DNA of 28,247 nucleotides from Sulfurimonas sp. (GCA_027063215.1 JAMOSE010000179.1:1-28247); one strand, 5' to 3'. Positions 16,573 to 24,989 are shown, counted from the first letter of the stretch. Program-made: numbers and translations. The notes: a model not told the origin generated them from the sequence alone.

Positions 16573-18609
16573 CTAGGCCTGAACCATAGCAATGTAATAA
16601 CAACGCATACATCGCTCTGCTTCAGATAAAGCCTGCTCTTGTGTGAAACCAAGATTAACTTCTTTATTATTGTCTTTGCGATCATCAACAGTAAGTACTG
16701 CAGAGTTTTCACGAGCAAGACCCGGAAGCCAGCCTGTTACTTTCTCTTTCTTGTCATAAACTCTCAGTTTAGCCAAGTGATCTTCCATAATCTCTTCATC
16801 TGTTAAAGTGATCTCACCTGTTTGCACATAACGACTCATTACAGAAGCGGCACGTTTTGCCTGACCGACTGCATTTACAATTGTCATTGGACCATATTCA
16901 CAATCCCCTGATGCAAAGATACCTTTGCGAGAGGTCATATAATCTTTGCCGTTTGTTTTAATCGTTGCCCATGAAGTCTTCTCAATCTCCCACTCTTCTG
17001 GCAGAAGATCAAGATCTGCAGACTGAGAAACAGCAGGAATTAAATAATCTGCTTTAATAGTATATGATTCACCCTCGATCTTCACTAATTGCGGACGACC
17101 ACCATCTGGATCTGGAACAAGTTCAAATTTATCAATAAGAAGCTCTCTTAAAATATCTTTTTTATCAGTAGTAATCTTGTTCACAGCAGAGTGGAATAGA
17201 AACTCAACACCCTCTTCTACAGCTTCATGATACTCTTCATAGGTTGTATTACGGATGATAGTTTTTTCATCACGACGATAAACCATATAGACTTTTTTTG
17301 CATTTGCGCGAATTGCACAACGAACAACATCCATTGAAGTAAATCCACCACCGACACAAACAACTGTTTTACCCGTAAGATCAACAAAATCTTGTTTTAA
17401 CATCTGTTGTTTTTGTACCGATTTAGGTGTTTTAATATCAAACTTCTCATAAAGGTTTACCCAGTCAAGAAAATCAATTGCTCCCCAGTAACCCTTAATC
17501 TCTTCACGCTCATTTTCACAACGAACTTTTTTAGAGATACGTGTTCCAGAAGCCACCATTACAGCATCATACTCTTTTTCAAATTTGCGCATATCATCAG
17601 CAGTAACTTTATGGTTTGTAATAAAATTCACACCCATATCTTTTACACACTCAATATCTTTTTCATACTTATCCCACGGCATACGATACTCAGGAACACC
17701 AACAGTAACCTCACCGCCAAGAACAGGAAGCTCTTCATAAACATCAACTTCAATTCCCTCAGCAGCAGTGTAGTATGCTGTTGTTAGTCCTGCAGGACCA
17801 GCTCCAATAACAGCAATTTTCTTGCCATTTGCAGGTTTTTTCTCTAAAGGATGAAAAAAGTCAAATCCATGATCCGTCTCCCAGTCAGCCCCAAGACGCT
17901 TGAGTGACATAATAGAGATAGGCTCATCAAGATTTGTTCTACGACAAGCATCTTCACACGGATGTGGACATACACGACCACAAACATGCGCAAGTGGCAT
18001 AGTCTGACGTGTTGCTTCTAAAGAATCATCAAAACGAAGATCTCTTACACCTTCAATATATCCAGGAATATCAACATGTGAAGGACAGGCATCTGTACAT
18101 GGTGCTGTAATCTTAGCAATATAGCCAATACGCTCTTCATAATGTTTTGATTGTTTCTTTTCATTGATACACTCTAAGAATGTATCTTCAAAATGATTCA
18201 TTAAATCAAGTATAGGATTTGGTACAGTTTTACCGATCTCACATTTTGAGGTGACCTGCATACTTTTACCAATCTCTTTTAGGTGATCCAAATCAGCTAT
18301 TTCACCCTCACCACGGGCAATTTTGTCAAGTACATCATATAAAATACGACCTCCCCAACGCCCGGGAGCACATCTTCCACATGCTTCAGAGTACTCTTGG
18401 TACTGTGCTGCATACTCCATTGCAAGACGTATAACATCTACATCTTCCTCAAAGAGTGCAACACCGTCCCAGCCGATAAAAGCTTTTGAGTCACGGTGAT
18501 CATCATATTGTGCCGGCAGGTTATAAGCTGATTCTTCCCACTCTTGCTCAGGTTTACCTATATTGTTTATAGATTCACCTTTCCAAGTAGAAAAATAGAC
18601 TTTACTCAC
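16573..18609 (-). CDS. NuoF-position hybrid: degenerate NuoF Fe-S domain fused to a GltD-like FAD/NAD(P)H oxidoreductase
   Basis: A 678-aa protein occupying the nuoF slot but lacking the NADH/FMN fold of NuoF. Residues about 70-150 resemble the C-terminal Fe-S domain of NuoF: CGRCAPGRWGG (Cys77, Cys80), then GEGEIADLDHLKEIGKSM, Cys123, and FEDTFLE. The third N3 cysteine is Gly83 here. Residues about 165-225 form a GltD-type cysteine domain (Cys171, 175, 210, 214, 218, 222). FAD motif IGAGPAGL is at 268-275, the pyridine-nucleotide motif VGGGFTSMD at 419-427 with YRRD at 444-447 (the pair that favours NADPH in GltD relatives), and ASGDC near 566-570. Two further cysteines are in AERCMRCYY (667, 670). 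Start is GTG 18609 with a weak AGGGA site; the next Met is at residue 63, beside the Fe-S domain. Inferred role: electron entry or exit module of this complex I, cytosolic face. The partner (NADPH, ferredoxin, flavodoxin) is not shown by sequence. Confidence 0.85.
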   Translation of the reverse strand: MSKVYFSTWKGESINNIGKPEQEWEESAYNLPAQYDDHRDSKAFIGWDGVALFEEDVDVIRLAMEYAAQYQEYSEACGRCAPGRWGGRILYDVLDKIARGEGEIADLDHLKEIGKSMQVTSKCEIGKTVPNPILDLMNHFEDTFLECINEKKQSKHYEERIGYIAKITAPCTDACPSHVDIPGYIEGVRDLRFDDSLEATRQTMPLAHVCGRVCPHPCEDACRRTNLDEPISIMSLKRLGADWETDHGFDFFHPLEKKPANGKKIAVIGAGPAGLTTAYYTAAEGIEVDVYEELPVLGGEVTVGVPEYRMPWDKYEKDIECVKDMGVNFITNHKVTADDMRKFEKEYDAVMVASGTRISKKVRCENEREEIKGYWGAIDFLDWVNLYEKFDIKTPKSVQKQQMLKQDFVDLTGKTVVCVGGGFTSMDVVRCAIRANAKKVYMVYRRDEKTIIRNTTYEEYHEAVEEGVEFLFHSAVNKITTDKKDILRELLIDKFELVPDPDGGRPQLVKIEGESYTIKADYLIPAVSQSADLDLLPEEWEIEKTSWATIKTNGKDYMTSRKGIFASGDCEYGPMTIVNAVGQAKRAASVMSRYVQTGEITLTDEEIMEDHLAKLRVYDKKEKVTGWLPGLARENSAVLTVDDRKDNNKEVNLGFTQEQALSEAERCMRCYYIAMVQA

Positions 18610-18618
18610 ATCAAATCC

Positions 18619-18843
18619 CTATTTTTTAACTACGATAGTCCAGTCGACTTCGTTAAATTTTAGTGAGTTATATAACTCATACCCACACGCTTTTACCAGA
18701 TCAGCACTGCGCTGAATTGGTGTAAAATCACCTATTTCAAAAAGAAAAATCAAAGTCTCATTTGGCTTGTGTTCTTCTTCTAAAATCTCTTTCATACGAG
18801 GTTCAAAGTCGTTTCCAAGTTTTCTTAAATCATATCTTTTCAT
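18619..18843 (-). CDS. Small NuoE-position protein of Campylobacterota complex I
   Basis: A 74-aa soluble protein between nuoD and the NuoF-position gene. It is far shorter than true NuoE (about 160 aa) and has only one cysteine (in KACGYEL), so it cannot carry the [2Fe-2S] cluster N1a. Helicobacter and Campylobacter have a small unconventional protein at this position in the nuo operon (HP1264, Cj1575c), and this appears to be the same family. The C-terminal half (SADLVKACGYELYNSLKFNEVDWTIVVKK pattern of helix plus strand) suggests a small alpha/beta fold. The ATG overlaps the nuoD stop by one base. Presumably it helps dock the input module; the function is inferred from context only. Confidence 0.8.
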   Translation of the reverse strand: MKRYDLRKLGNDFEPRMKEILEEEHKPNETLIFLFEIGDFTPIQRSADLVKACGYELYNSLKFNEVDWTIVVKK

Positions 18844-20084
18844 TATCTGTCAACCTCACCAAATACAATATTTGTAGTACCAATGATTGATACAACATCC
18901 GGAATGTAGTGACCAGGCAGGAGGTCAGTTAAAATTCCTGTATGCCAGAATGACGGCGCACGAAGCTTGAGTCTGTATGGATATGGTCCGCCTTGAGAGT
19001 TGATGTAAAAACCGAGTTCACCTTTTGGTGATTCAGTTGCAACATAAACTTCACCAACCGGTGGTCGCATACCTTGTGTTACAAGTACAAAGTGTTGCAT
19101 CAATGAGTAGTTTTGTGTCATGATGTCTAACTTTGGTGCTGAAATATATTTTGGTGCATGCGCCATAAGCTCAGTTTGACCATCTTTAACACACTTCTCA
19201 TACATCTCTATACATTGGTAAAGAATCTTTGCAGACTCTCTCATCTCTTCCATATAGATACGGTATCTTGCAAAGTTGTCACCCTTGTCAGAGTAAGGAA
19301 CATTAAACTCTACTTCATCATAAAGCTCATATGGCTCTTCTTTACGAATATCCCATGCAACACCACTAGCACGTAGCATTGGACCTGTACAAGCCCATGA
19401 GAGTGCCATCTCAGTAGAAATTGTTCCAACTTCTTCCATTCTCATAAGCCAGATACGATTAGAATCCAATAGATCTTCATAATCTTTGATATTTTGAGGA
19501 AGCTTGTTTAAAAAAGTTCTTAACTGACTGATAAAAGAATCTTGGATATCCAAAGGAACACCACCGATACGAATAGCAGCATGTGTAAGACGTGCTCCAC
19601 AGTAGCCTTCAATAATATCCATAAGATACTCTCTCTCACGGAATGCAAATAAAAATACTGTCATTGCACCAATATCAAGTGCTGTTGTTGCAAGCCAGAA
19701 GAGGTGAGACATTAAACGGTTAATCTCTAAAATCATCATACGAATAACTTTCGCACGACGTGGAACTTCAACACCGATCAGTTTTTCAACTGCAAGAGCA
19801 AAACCATAATTGTTTGAAGATGAAGCAATATAGTCCATACGGTCAGTTGTCGGCATAAACTCATTATAGATCATATTTTCAGCCATCTTCTCCATACCAC
19901 GGTGAAGATATCCAACATCAGGATGCGCCTTTACAATCTGCTCTTGTTGCAGGTGTAACATAAGTCTTAACTGTCCGTGAGCAGATGGGTGCTGTGGACC
20001 AAAGTTAAGAATTAACTCATTGTCATCTCTGTCAAATGTTATATTTTCAAAAAACGGTGTTAATCTGTTTTTTACTTGTGCCAT
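18843..20084 (-). CDS. nuoD: NADH-quinone oxidoreductase subunit D (49-kDa quinone-site subunit)
   Basis: A 413-aa peripheral-arm subunit related to the large subunit of NiFe hydrogenases, with no metal-site cysteines expected. NFGPQHPSAHG (about 27-37) has the conserved His residues of the quinone cavity (His32, His36), DVGYLHRGMEK and PTTDRMDY follow, and the C-terminus ends in the canonical VFGEVDR. NuoC and NuoD are separate genes, unlike the E. coli fusion. Length is typical. It starts 12 bases after nuoC and overlaps the next gene by one base. Confidence 0.97.
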   Translation of the reverse strand: MAQVKNRLTPFFENITFDRDDNELILNFGPQHPSAHGQLRLMLHLQQEQIVKAHPDVGYLHRGMEKMAENMIYNEFMPTTDRMDYIASSSNNYGFALAVEKLIGVEVPRRAKVIRMMILEINRLMSHLFWLATTALDIGAMTVFLFAFREREYLMDIIEGYCGARLTHAAIRIGGVPLDIQDSFISQLRTFLNKLPQNIKDYEDLLDSNRIWLMRMEEVGTISTEMALSWACTGPMLRASGVAWDIRKEEPYELYDEVEFNVPYSDKGDNFARYRIYMEEMRESAKILYQCIEMYEKCVKDGQTELMAHAPKYISAPKLDIMTQNYSLMQHFVLVTQGMRPPVGEVYVATESPKGELGFYINSQGGPYPYRLKLRAPSFWHTGILTDLLPGHYIPDVVSIIGTTNIVFGEVDR

Positions 20085-20096
20085 ATTTATACCACC

Positions 20097-20903
20097 CTAT
20101 CTTTGAGGATCATCAATAACAGTTGATGACTCTTTATCGAATTTTTTAATTAAGAAAACGCCGCCCTCTTCTTGGTACGACTCAGTATGTGGCTGCTCAT
20201 CACCAGTAATCTCAGTACCTTTTGGAACTTCAAAACCAAGGCGCGCAAAACGTTCAGAATCATATCTGTCAACTCTTGCTGTATCACGAAGTTCAGGTCC
20301 GATAATATCACGAGCCTCTTTTCCGTAGATCTTGTCAACTTCATACCATGCAGCAAACTCATCACCCTGAAGTGGGTACGTTTTTAGAAGGGGATGTCCT
20401 TGCCAGTCATAAGGCATTAAGATACGTTTCATAAATGGATGCCCGTTTGCTTCAATACCAAACATATCATACATCTCACGTTCTGCCCAGTCAGCTGAAC
20501 GGAAAAGCTTTTCAACCGAATCTACTGCCTGACCGTTTTGGATGAAATATTTTACACGAATACGTTTACGTTTTGTCATTGAAAGCATTTGGTAAAAGAT
20601 CTCAAATTGATTACTTTTTGCGATCCAGTCAATAGCACTCATCTCTGAAAGCTGTGTATATTCTAACTCATCTCTCATAAGCTCTAAAACACTGTAAATA
20701 TCATGAGGATTGATATAAATTACCATCTGTCCAACTTGGATATATGCCTCTTTTACTTCAAACTTCGCTTTAATTGCCTCAAGATCTGCTGCAAAAACTT
20801 CATCTGATGCAACATCCTGCTTTGGAACCTGCGGTGCTACATAATATCTGTCTGTATAGTAAGGTTTAGCTTGAACATTATCTTTAGGTTTATACGCTCT
20901 CAT
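20097..20903 (-). CDS. nuoC: NADH-quinone oxidoreductase subunit C (30-kDa subunit)
   Basis: A 268-aa peripheral-arm subunit. The family signature EREMYDMFGIEANGHP is at residues 141-156, followed by RILMPYDWQGHPLLKTYPLQG, the standard C-terminal consensus. Residues after about 210 form a polar C-terminal extension. The ATG overlaps the nuoB stop by one base (TAATG), so translation is probably coupled. Confidence 0.95.
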   Translation of the reverse strand: MRAYKPKDNVQAKPYYTDRYYVAPQVPKQDVASDEVFAADLEAIKAKFEVKEAYIQVGQMVIYINPHDIYSVLELMRDELEYTQLSEMSAIDWIAKSNQFEIFYQMLSMTKRKRIRVKYFIQNGQAVDSVEKLFRSADWAEREMYDMFGIEANGHPFMKRILMPYDWQGHPLLKTYPLQGDEFAAWYEVDKIYGKEARDIIGPELRDTARVDRYDSERFARLGFEVPKGTEITGDEQPHTESYQEEGGVFLIKKFDKESSTVIDDPQR

Positions 20904-21412
20904 TACATTAACCTTTTTGCTTTTTGTGCATTTCCTGCTTTGTTAGCACGAATTTTCTTCTGTAGCAACATTACCCCATACTGCAGTGTTTCAGGACGCG
21001 GTGCACATCCAGGAAGATAGAGATCAACAGGAATAATTCTGTCAACACCCTGAACTGTTGCATATGTGTTAAACATACCACCGGTATTTGCACAAGAACC
21101 CATACTTATTACCCATCTAGGCTCTGTCATCTGATCGTAAAGACGTTTAATGAACTCTGCGTGTTTCTTTGTAAGTGTTCCTGCAACGATCATCACATCT
21201 GATTGACGCGGAGATGCTCTAAAGATCGTACCAAAACGGTCAAAGTCATATCTTGAAGCACCCGCTGCCATCATTTCAATACCACAACAAGCAAGACCGT
21301 AAGTCATTGCCCAAAGTGAATTTGAACGACCCCAGTTTACAATCTTGTCAATTGATGTCAATGCAACCGGCAGTCCACCATCTTGCGTATAATTTACTTT
21401 ATGTTGTGCCAT
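20903..21412 (-). CDS. nuoB: NADH-quinone oxidoreductase subunit B (cluster N2 subunit)
   Basis: A 169-aa subunit that holds the terminal [4Fe-4S] cluster N2 and donates electrons to quinone. Ligands, numbered from the chosen start, are the tandem Cys42-Cys43 in LACCGIEMM, Cys107 in GSCANTGG and Cys136 in PGCAPRPE. A longer frame begins at ATG 21433, but AAGGAG at 21420-21425 sits seven bases before ATG 21412 and inside the longer version, and the protein then begins MAQHKVNY as in relatives. The chosen start still overlaps nuoA by 19 bases. Six basic residues near the end are a positively charged C-terminal tail. Confidence 0.95.
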   Translation of the reverse strand: MAQHKVNYTQDGGLPVALTSIDKIVNWGRSNSLWAMTYGLACCGIEMMAAGASRYDFDRFGTIFRASPRQSDVMIVAGTLTKKHAEFIKRLYDQMTEPRWVISMGSCANTGGMFNTYATVQGVDRIIPVDLYLPGCAPRPETLQYGVMLLQKKIRANKAGNAQKAKRLM

Positions 21413-21783
21413 TCTAGCGCTCCTTTTTTCCATGCATATACAAAACCAATTGCTAACAAGACGATAAACATAATCATCTCAGCAAATCCAAACCAACCTA
21501 AAACTTTAAAGTCAACTGCCCATGGAAACATAAAGACAATTTCAACATCAAAGAGCAAAAAGAGTAATGCAAACAAATAAAACTGAGGAGAAACTCTATT
21601 TGGTTGTTTCGTTACTTCTGGTCCACATTCGTAAACTGAAAGCTTGATTTTTTCACTATCTTTCGCAGCTAATGCACGACTCGCTAAACGTGCGATCACT
21701 GTCGTACCTATAAATGCACCGAATGTAATCACAAAAAGTACAAATACACCAAAATACGGATTCGAAGTCACTATATGATCCAT
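21394..21783 (-). CDS. nuoA: NADH-quinone oxidoreductase subunit A
   Basis: The first gene of the nuo operon, a 129-aa three-helix membrane subunit next to the quinone channel. KLSVYECGPEV is the NuoA loop with its conserved Cys and acidic residue, followed by FYLFALLFLLFDVEIVFMFPWAV with the conserved Asp/Glu pair in TM2. AAGGTAGG precedes the ATG at 21783. The 3' end overlaps nuoB. Confidence 0.96.
   Translation of the reverse strand: MDHIVTSNPYFGVFVLFVITFGAFIGTTVIARLASRALAAKDSEKIKLSVYECGPEVTKQPNRVSPQFYLFALLFLLFDVEIVFMFPWAVDFKVLGWFGFAEMIMFIVLLAIGFVYAWKKGALEWHNIK
21420..21425 (-). promoter_or_regulatory. Shine-Dalgarno that fixes the nuoB start
   Basis: Reads AAGGAG on the minus strand, seven bases before ATG 21412. 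It lies within nuoA. The upstream in-frame ATG at 21433 has no comparable element. Confidence 0.75.
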
Positions 21784-22032
21784 ATAACCTACCTTTTTAA
21801 ATTAAGCACTCCGCTAAAACAAACAGAATACTTTTAATATTTGTCTTCTAACGACTCATAAACAACATTCACTAAAGAATTTCGTAAACTTTGCAATTAG
21901 AAAAAACAGTTACTGCACTATATCAAAATGAAGATTAAAAAAAAGTTTTATATGAAAGGAAGTGGTGAGAAATGTCACTTATCGCAACATCTTTTTACAC
22001 CACTTTATAAAAAATGAGTAAAATTGTAAAGT
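21784..22032 (-). promoter_or_regulatory. nuo leader and intergenic region with candidate promoters
   Basis: No gene seen in these 249 bases. Read on the minus strand, TATAGT at 21923-21918 is the best -10 candidate. It is preceded by a T-rich stretch including T8 (21944-21937) and has no good -35 box, as is usual for sigma70 promoters in Campylobacterota. This would give a leader of roughly 125 bases. A second candidate, TATTCT (21830-21825), would give a leader of about 35-40 bases. A long hairpin lies upstream of both (separate entry). I could not identify a regulator site with confidence. Confidence 0.45.
21944..22006 (-). terminator. Hairpin after the AAA+ ATPase gene, probable terminator
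   Basis: On the minus strand AAGTGGTG (22005-21998) pairs perfectly with CACCACTT (21967-21960). The 30-base interior can pair further through ATGT/ACAT, with a bulge between. About 15 bases after the 3' arm lies a run of eight T (21944-21937). It sits 27 bases after the ATPase stop and upstream of nuoA. A terminator of the hydrolase-FadL-ATPase operon is the simplest reading, but the distance between stem and T-run is too long for a textbook one. It could instead be a regulatory structure. Confidence 0.4.
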
Positions 22033-23769
22033 TTAGCTATTTAAAAAACCCATAGATTTTTCACCATCAAAAGAAGCATCTTTCTCCCGATTAATCTCAT
22101 CTATAAAATCTTGCATCGTAAATATTGGCTCTGTTTTTACAGCAACTTTATAAGCTGTATTTTTCACGATAAGATGAATTTGCCCACCTGTCAGATTATA
22201 TTTTGCAAGCTTTTTCACACAAAAATCCTCTGTAAAAGGGGCTTCTTTTGGTAACATTTTTTCCCATAGTAACACTCTTTGATCAAAGTCCGGTTTTTTA
22301 AATTCTATTTTATAGTTAAAACGGCGAGAAAATGCTTTATCAATATTTTCAAGAAGATTTGTCGTAGCAATGAGCATCCCTTTAAAATTTTCTATCTGTT
22401 CTAAAAAAATATTTTGCATCTGATTGTGCATCTGATCCGCACCTGTAATGGTTCCAGAACTTCTTGCACCTAAAAACTGATCTGCTTCATTCAATAATAA
22501 GATAGGCTCAGTTTTTGTTTTTTCACTTAATTCATAAAAGGTATCAAAAATTTTACGAACATTTTTTTCACTCTCTCCAACATACATAGAGAGAATTTTT
22601 GAACAGTCAAATGCCAGAACCTGACGTTTGAGTGATTTTGCAAGAGAGTACGCTGTCATTGTCTTCCCTGTCCCTGCTGCTCCGTAAAATATAATACGGG
22701 CATCAATGCCACTCTTTTTATCTTTGATCCCCCATTTTACAAGCCGATTGACTACCTCTTTATCTACCTGTTTCATTAGATTTTCAAGTGTTTGGCGTGT
22801 TGCACTGTTTAGCACTACATCATCCAAAGATGTTTCACTCTCTATCAATTCAAAGATATCCTGTTCTTCAATCAAAGCATTCAACTTCAATCGTGTCACT
22901 TTTTTTGTCTTTTGTGGATGAATAATACTCTGCAACACATCATCAACAATATAAAACGAACGGCTTATTCCACCAAAAGGATTTAGCATCTCCTCATAGT
23001 CAATAATCCCGCTGCTTACAAGATGAGAACCCTCTTCTAAAAGTGAACGATTTTTAATTCTCTCATACTCATCTATAGAGATAAGATCTATCAGTGAATT
23101 CATCTCACGCAAGGAGGCATCTGTCGCACTGTACTCCTCACGCAAAAGAGCTATAAAGATAACCTGTTCATAGTTGTTCATCTTTTTTTGTTTAAAAAAT
23201 TTATCAAGCACAAGATTTTCAGAAGTTTGAGCAACACGCTCTTCTATACGCTTTTCTAAAAGATTAAGTTTATTTTGTAATCTGTCAATACCCAAAGAGT
23301 GTTCATGTACATTTTGCCTGATTACACTCATCTTTTGATACAATTCTATTCGAAAAAACTGATCCTGCAGATACTCCAGATGATCAGCGTAAGGTTTTAC
23401 ATCCGGCAGATCAAGATCAAGTGTACCATCTTGTAAAAGCTTTAAAAAGCTCGGAGTCAAGCCAACTGCTGTATTTAAAAGTTCTAAAGGAGTTACTTCT
23501 GAAATTTTTATGGGAGTAAAACTCTGTTGGTGCAACCATCCTAATTCAAGAAGATTTTTCACCTCAACTAGATGATCGAGATGAGAATATGATGTTTCCT
23601 CATACAGATCTTGCAATAGAGTAAGGACAAGAACATCATCTTGCCCTTCTATATATTTTTGTGCGATATAGCGAAGTATCTTTGCCTCTGCTACACTTGT
23701 TTTAAGATGTATGAAGATATCTGACTTCTTTACATCTTTCGTATTTAAAAAATTAACTAATGTTTTCAA
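22033..23769 (-). CDS. AAA+ ATPase, single AAA domain with a long helical N-terminal region
   Basis: A 578-aa protein. Residues 1-350 are a mostly helical region of unknown family (possible coiled coil about 140-185), the rest a classical AAA domain: Walker A GAAGTGKT (363-370), pore-loop-like MYVGESEKN (395-403), Walker B ILLLNEAD (423-430), sensor-1 ATTN (468-471), arginine finger SRRF (481-484), and LTGGQIH (526-532) in the lid. The Walker B aspartate before the catalytic Glu428 is Asn427, an 'NEAD' variant known from a subgroup of bacterial AAA proteins. It resembles the FtsH/Cdc48 AAA clade but has no protease domain or membrane segment. Start is TTG 23769 with AAGGA five bases upstream, eight bases after the FadL-like gene. 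Role unknown; remodelling of a protein substrate is inferred from the fold. Confidence 0.85.
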   Translation of the reverse strand: MKTLVNFLNTKDVKKSDIFIHLKTSVAEAKILRYIAQKYIEGQDDVLVLTLLQDLYEETSYSHLDHLVEVKNLLELGWLHQQSFTPIKISEVTPLELLNTAVGLTPSFLKLLQDGTLDLDLPDVKPYADHLEYLQDQFFRIELYQKMSVIRQNVHEHSLGIDRLQNKLNLLEKRIEERVAQTSENLVLDKFFKQKKMNNYEQVIFIALLREEYSATDASLREMNSLIDLISIDEYERIKNRSLLEEGSHLVSSGIIDYEEMLNPFGGISRSFYIVDDVLQSIIHPQKTKKVTRLKLNALIEEQDIFELIESETSLDDVVLNSATRQTLENLMKQVDKEVVNRLVKWGIKDKKSGIDARIIFYGAAGTGKTMTAYSLAKSLKRQVLAFDCSKILSMYVGESEKNVRKIFDTFYELSEKTKTEPILLLNEADQFLGARSSGTITGADQMHNQMQNIFLEQIENFKGMLIATTNLLENIDKAFSRRFNYKIEFKKPDFDQRVLLWEKMLPKEAPFTEDFCVKKLAKYNLTGGQIHLIVKNTAYKVAVKTEPIFTMQDFIDEINREKDASFDGEKSMGFLNS

Positions 23770-23777
23770 ATATTTCC

Positions 23778-24989
23778 TTAAAATTTATAACCTAAACCTG
23801 CTGAGACAATTAAGATGTTTCCATCTGAAAACTCTCCGTTTAAACTAGAGTTATGTACTGTTCTGTCTTTATGTATGGAATAGAGTACAGAAAGTCCAGC
23901 ATCAACACGCTCGTTGATTTTATAACGTCCACCTAAAGAGACTGCAGTTGAATCCGTATCTGGAAGTTCAAATCCAATAGTTTTGTTTGGTATTGGACTC
24001 TCATCTATAACCAAACCTGCCATCATTGTTACGTTGTCAAATACTTGTGTAAGACCTAAGCGAAATGTATTGGTATCGTGCCACTTTTTTTCAATAGGAT
24101 TATCAAAATATGGAACAAGAATCGGTGAAATTGGACTTATATAGTTAAAGTCTAATGTTTTATAAGCAGACCAATATGTCTTTTCATACACTAATTCTAT
24201 TGTTGTAGCACTCTCAAATGTATATGCCACTGCAATATTCAAAGCAGCAGGCAATGGAACACTCACACTTGCACCACCATCATAGACCCGTGCATTACCT
24301 ATATCTAATTTTGCACTGCCTTGCTCATTTAAATTCACTTTGGAACGATATGTAATACCAAATTCCAGTGCTTTCATCGGCTTATAAGCTACTGCAAGAT
24401 TATAACCAATATTTAGATTATCTCCATTCATATCACGAGATATGGCTGCAGAACTCTTTACAATACCAGAAGAGTAAACTGCTCGAAGTCCAACCGCAAA
24501 ACCTAAGGTATCAGAAAGTTTAAATGCAACAGTAGGATTTATTTCCAGTGCTTCTAAAGTAAACTCTTTTGCAGTCTGAATCCCCTGCTTTCCACTCCAA
24601 CGCTTTGAAAGCCCTCCAGGAACAACAATACTCAAACCAACTCTAACTCCGTTTTCACCCAATGCACCAGAAACATAATGCAGCGTAGGAATAATAAAAT
24701 CTTCACTTTGTGAACTTTCATCAGTTGCTGTACCATGAACTGTACCTTTATATTTCACTTTTTCAAGTCCAATATACATCAAATCCGCTTCTATATGATT
24801 TTCATCTGTCATAAAAATCATCTTTGCAGGATTATAATATGCAGCATCTGCATTATTATGGTTATGCGCAATATTAGCAGCTCCAAGTGCTACTGCATTG
24901 GTTGAAGTCTCAGGGATTTTATATCCACCTGCATATATAGCCGTTGTAGCTATTAGGGATATACTAGTCAGTTTTAATAAATTTTTCAT
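23778..24989 (-). CDS. FadL/OmpP1/TodX-family outer-membrane channel
   Basis: A 403-aa predicted outer-membrane beta-barrel for uptake of hydrophobic compounds. It has a Sec signal peptide (MKNLLKLTSISLIATTAIYA, cleavage about residue 20). The mature N-terminus GGYKIPETSTNAVALGAANIAH followed by ADAAYYNPAKM is the FadL family's N-terminal plug region with its NPA motif (shown here in two pieces). Alternating polar/hydrophobic strands follow, and the protein ends in aromatic Phe (LGYKF), the usual outer-membrane insertion signal. The ATG overlaps the hydrolase stop by one base behind GGAG, so the two genes are translationally coupled. The substrate is not deducible; fatty acids, alkanes or aromatics are family substrates. 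Confidence 0.9.
   Translation of the reverse strand: MKNLLKLTSISLIATTAIYAGGYKIPETSTNAVALGAANIAHNHNNADAAYYNPAKMIFMTDENHIEADLMYIGLEKVKYKGTVHGTATDESSQSEDFIIPTLHYVSGALGENGVRVGLSIVVPGGLSKRWSGKQGIQTAKEFTLEALEINPTVAFKLSDTLGFAVGLRAVYSSGIVKSSAAISRDMNGDNLNIGYNLAVAYKPMKALEFGITYRSKVNLNEQGSAKLDIGNARVYDGGASVSVPLPAALNIAVAYTFESATTIELVYEKTYWSAYKTLDFNYISPISPILVPYFDNPIEKKWHDTNTFRLGLTQVFDNVTMMAGLVIDESPIPNKTIGFELPDTDSTAVSLGGRYKINERVDAGLSVLYSIHKDRTVHNSSLNGEFSDGNILIVSAGLGYKF

Noticed and set aside
17407..17787. Plus-strand ORF of 126 codons
   Set aside because: Antisense to the FAD/NAD(P)H part of the NuoF-position protein, with no supporting signals.
21412..21433. Longer NuoB start at ATG 21433
   Set aside because: The Shine-Dalgarno for ATG 21412 lies inside this extension, and the longer start has no ribosome site and a larger overlap with nuoA.
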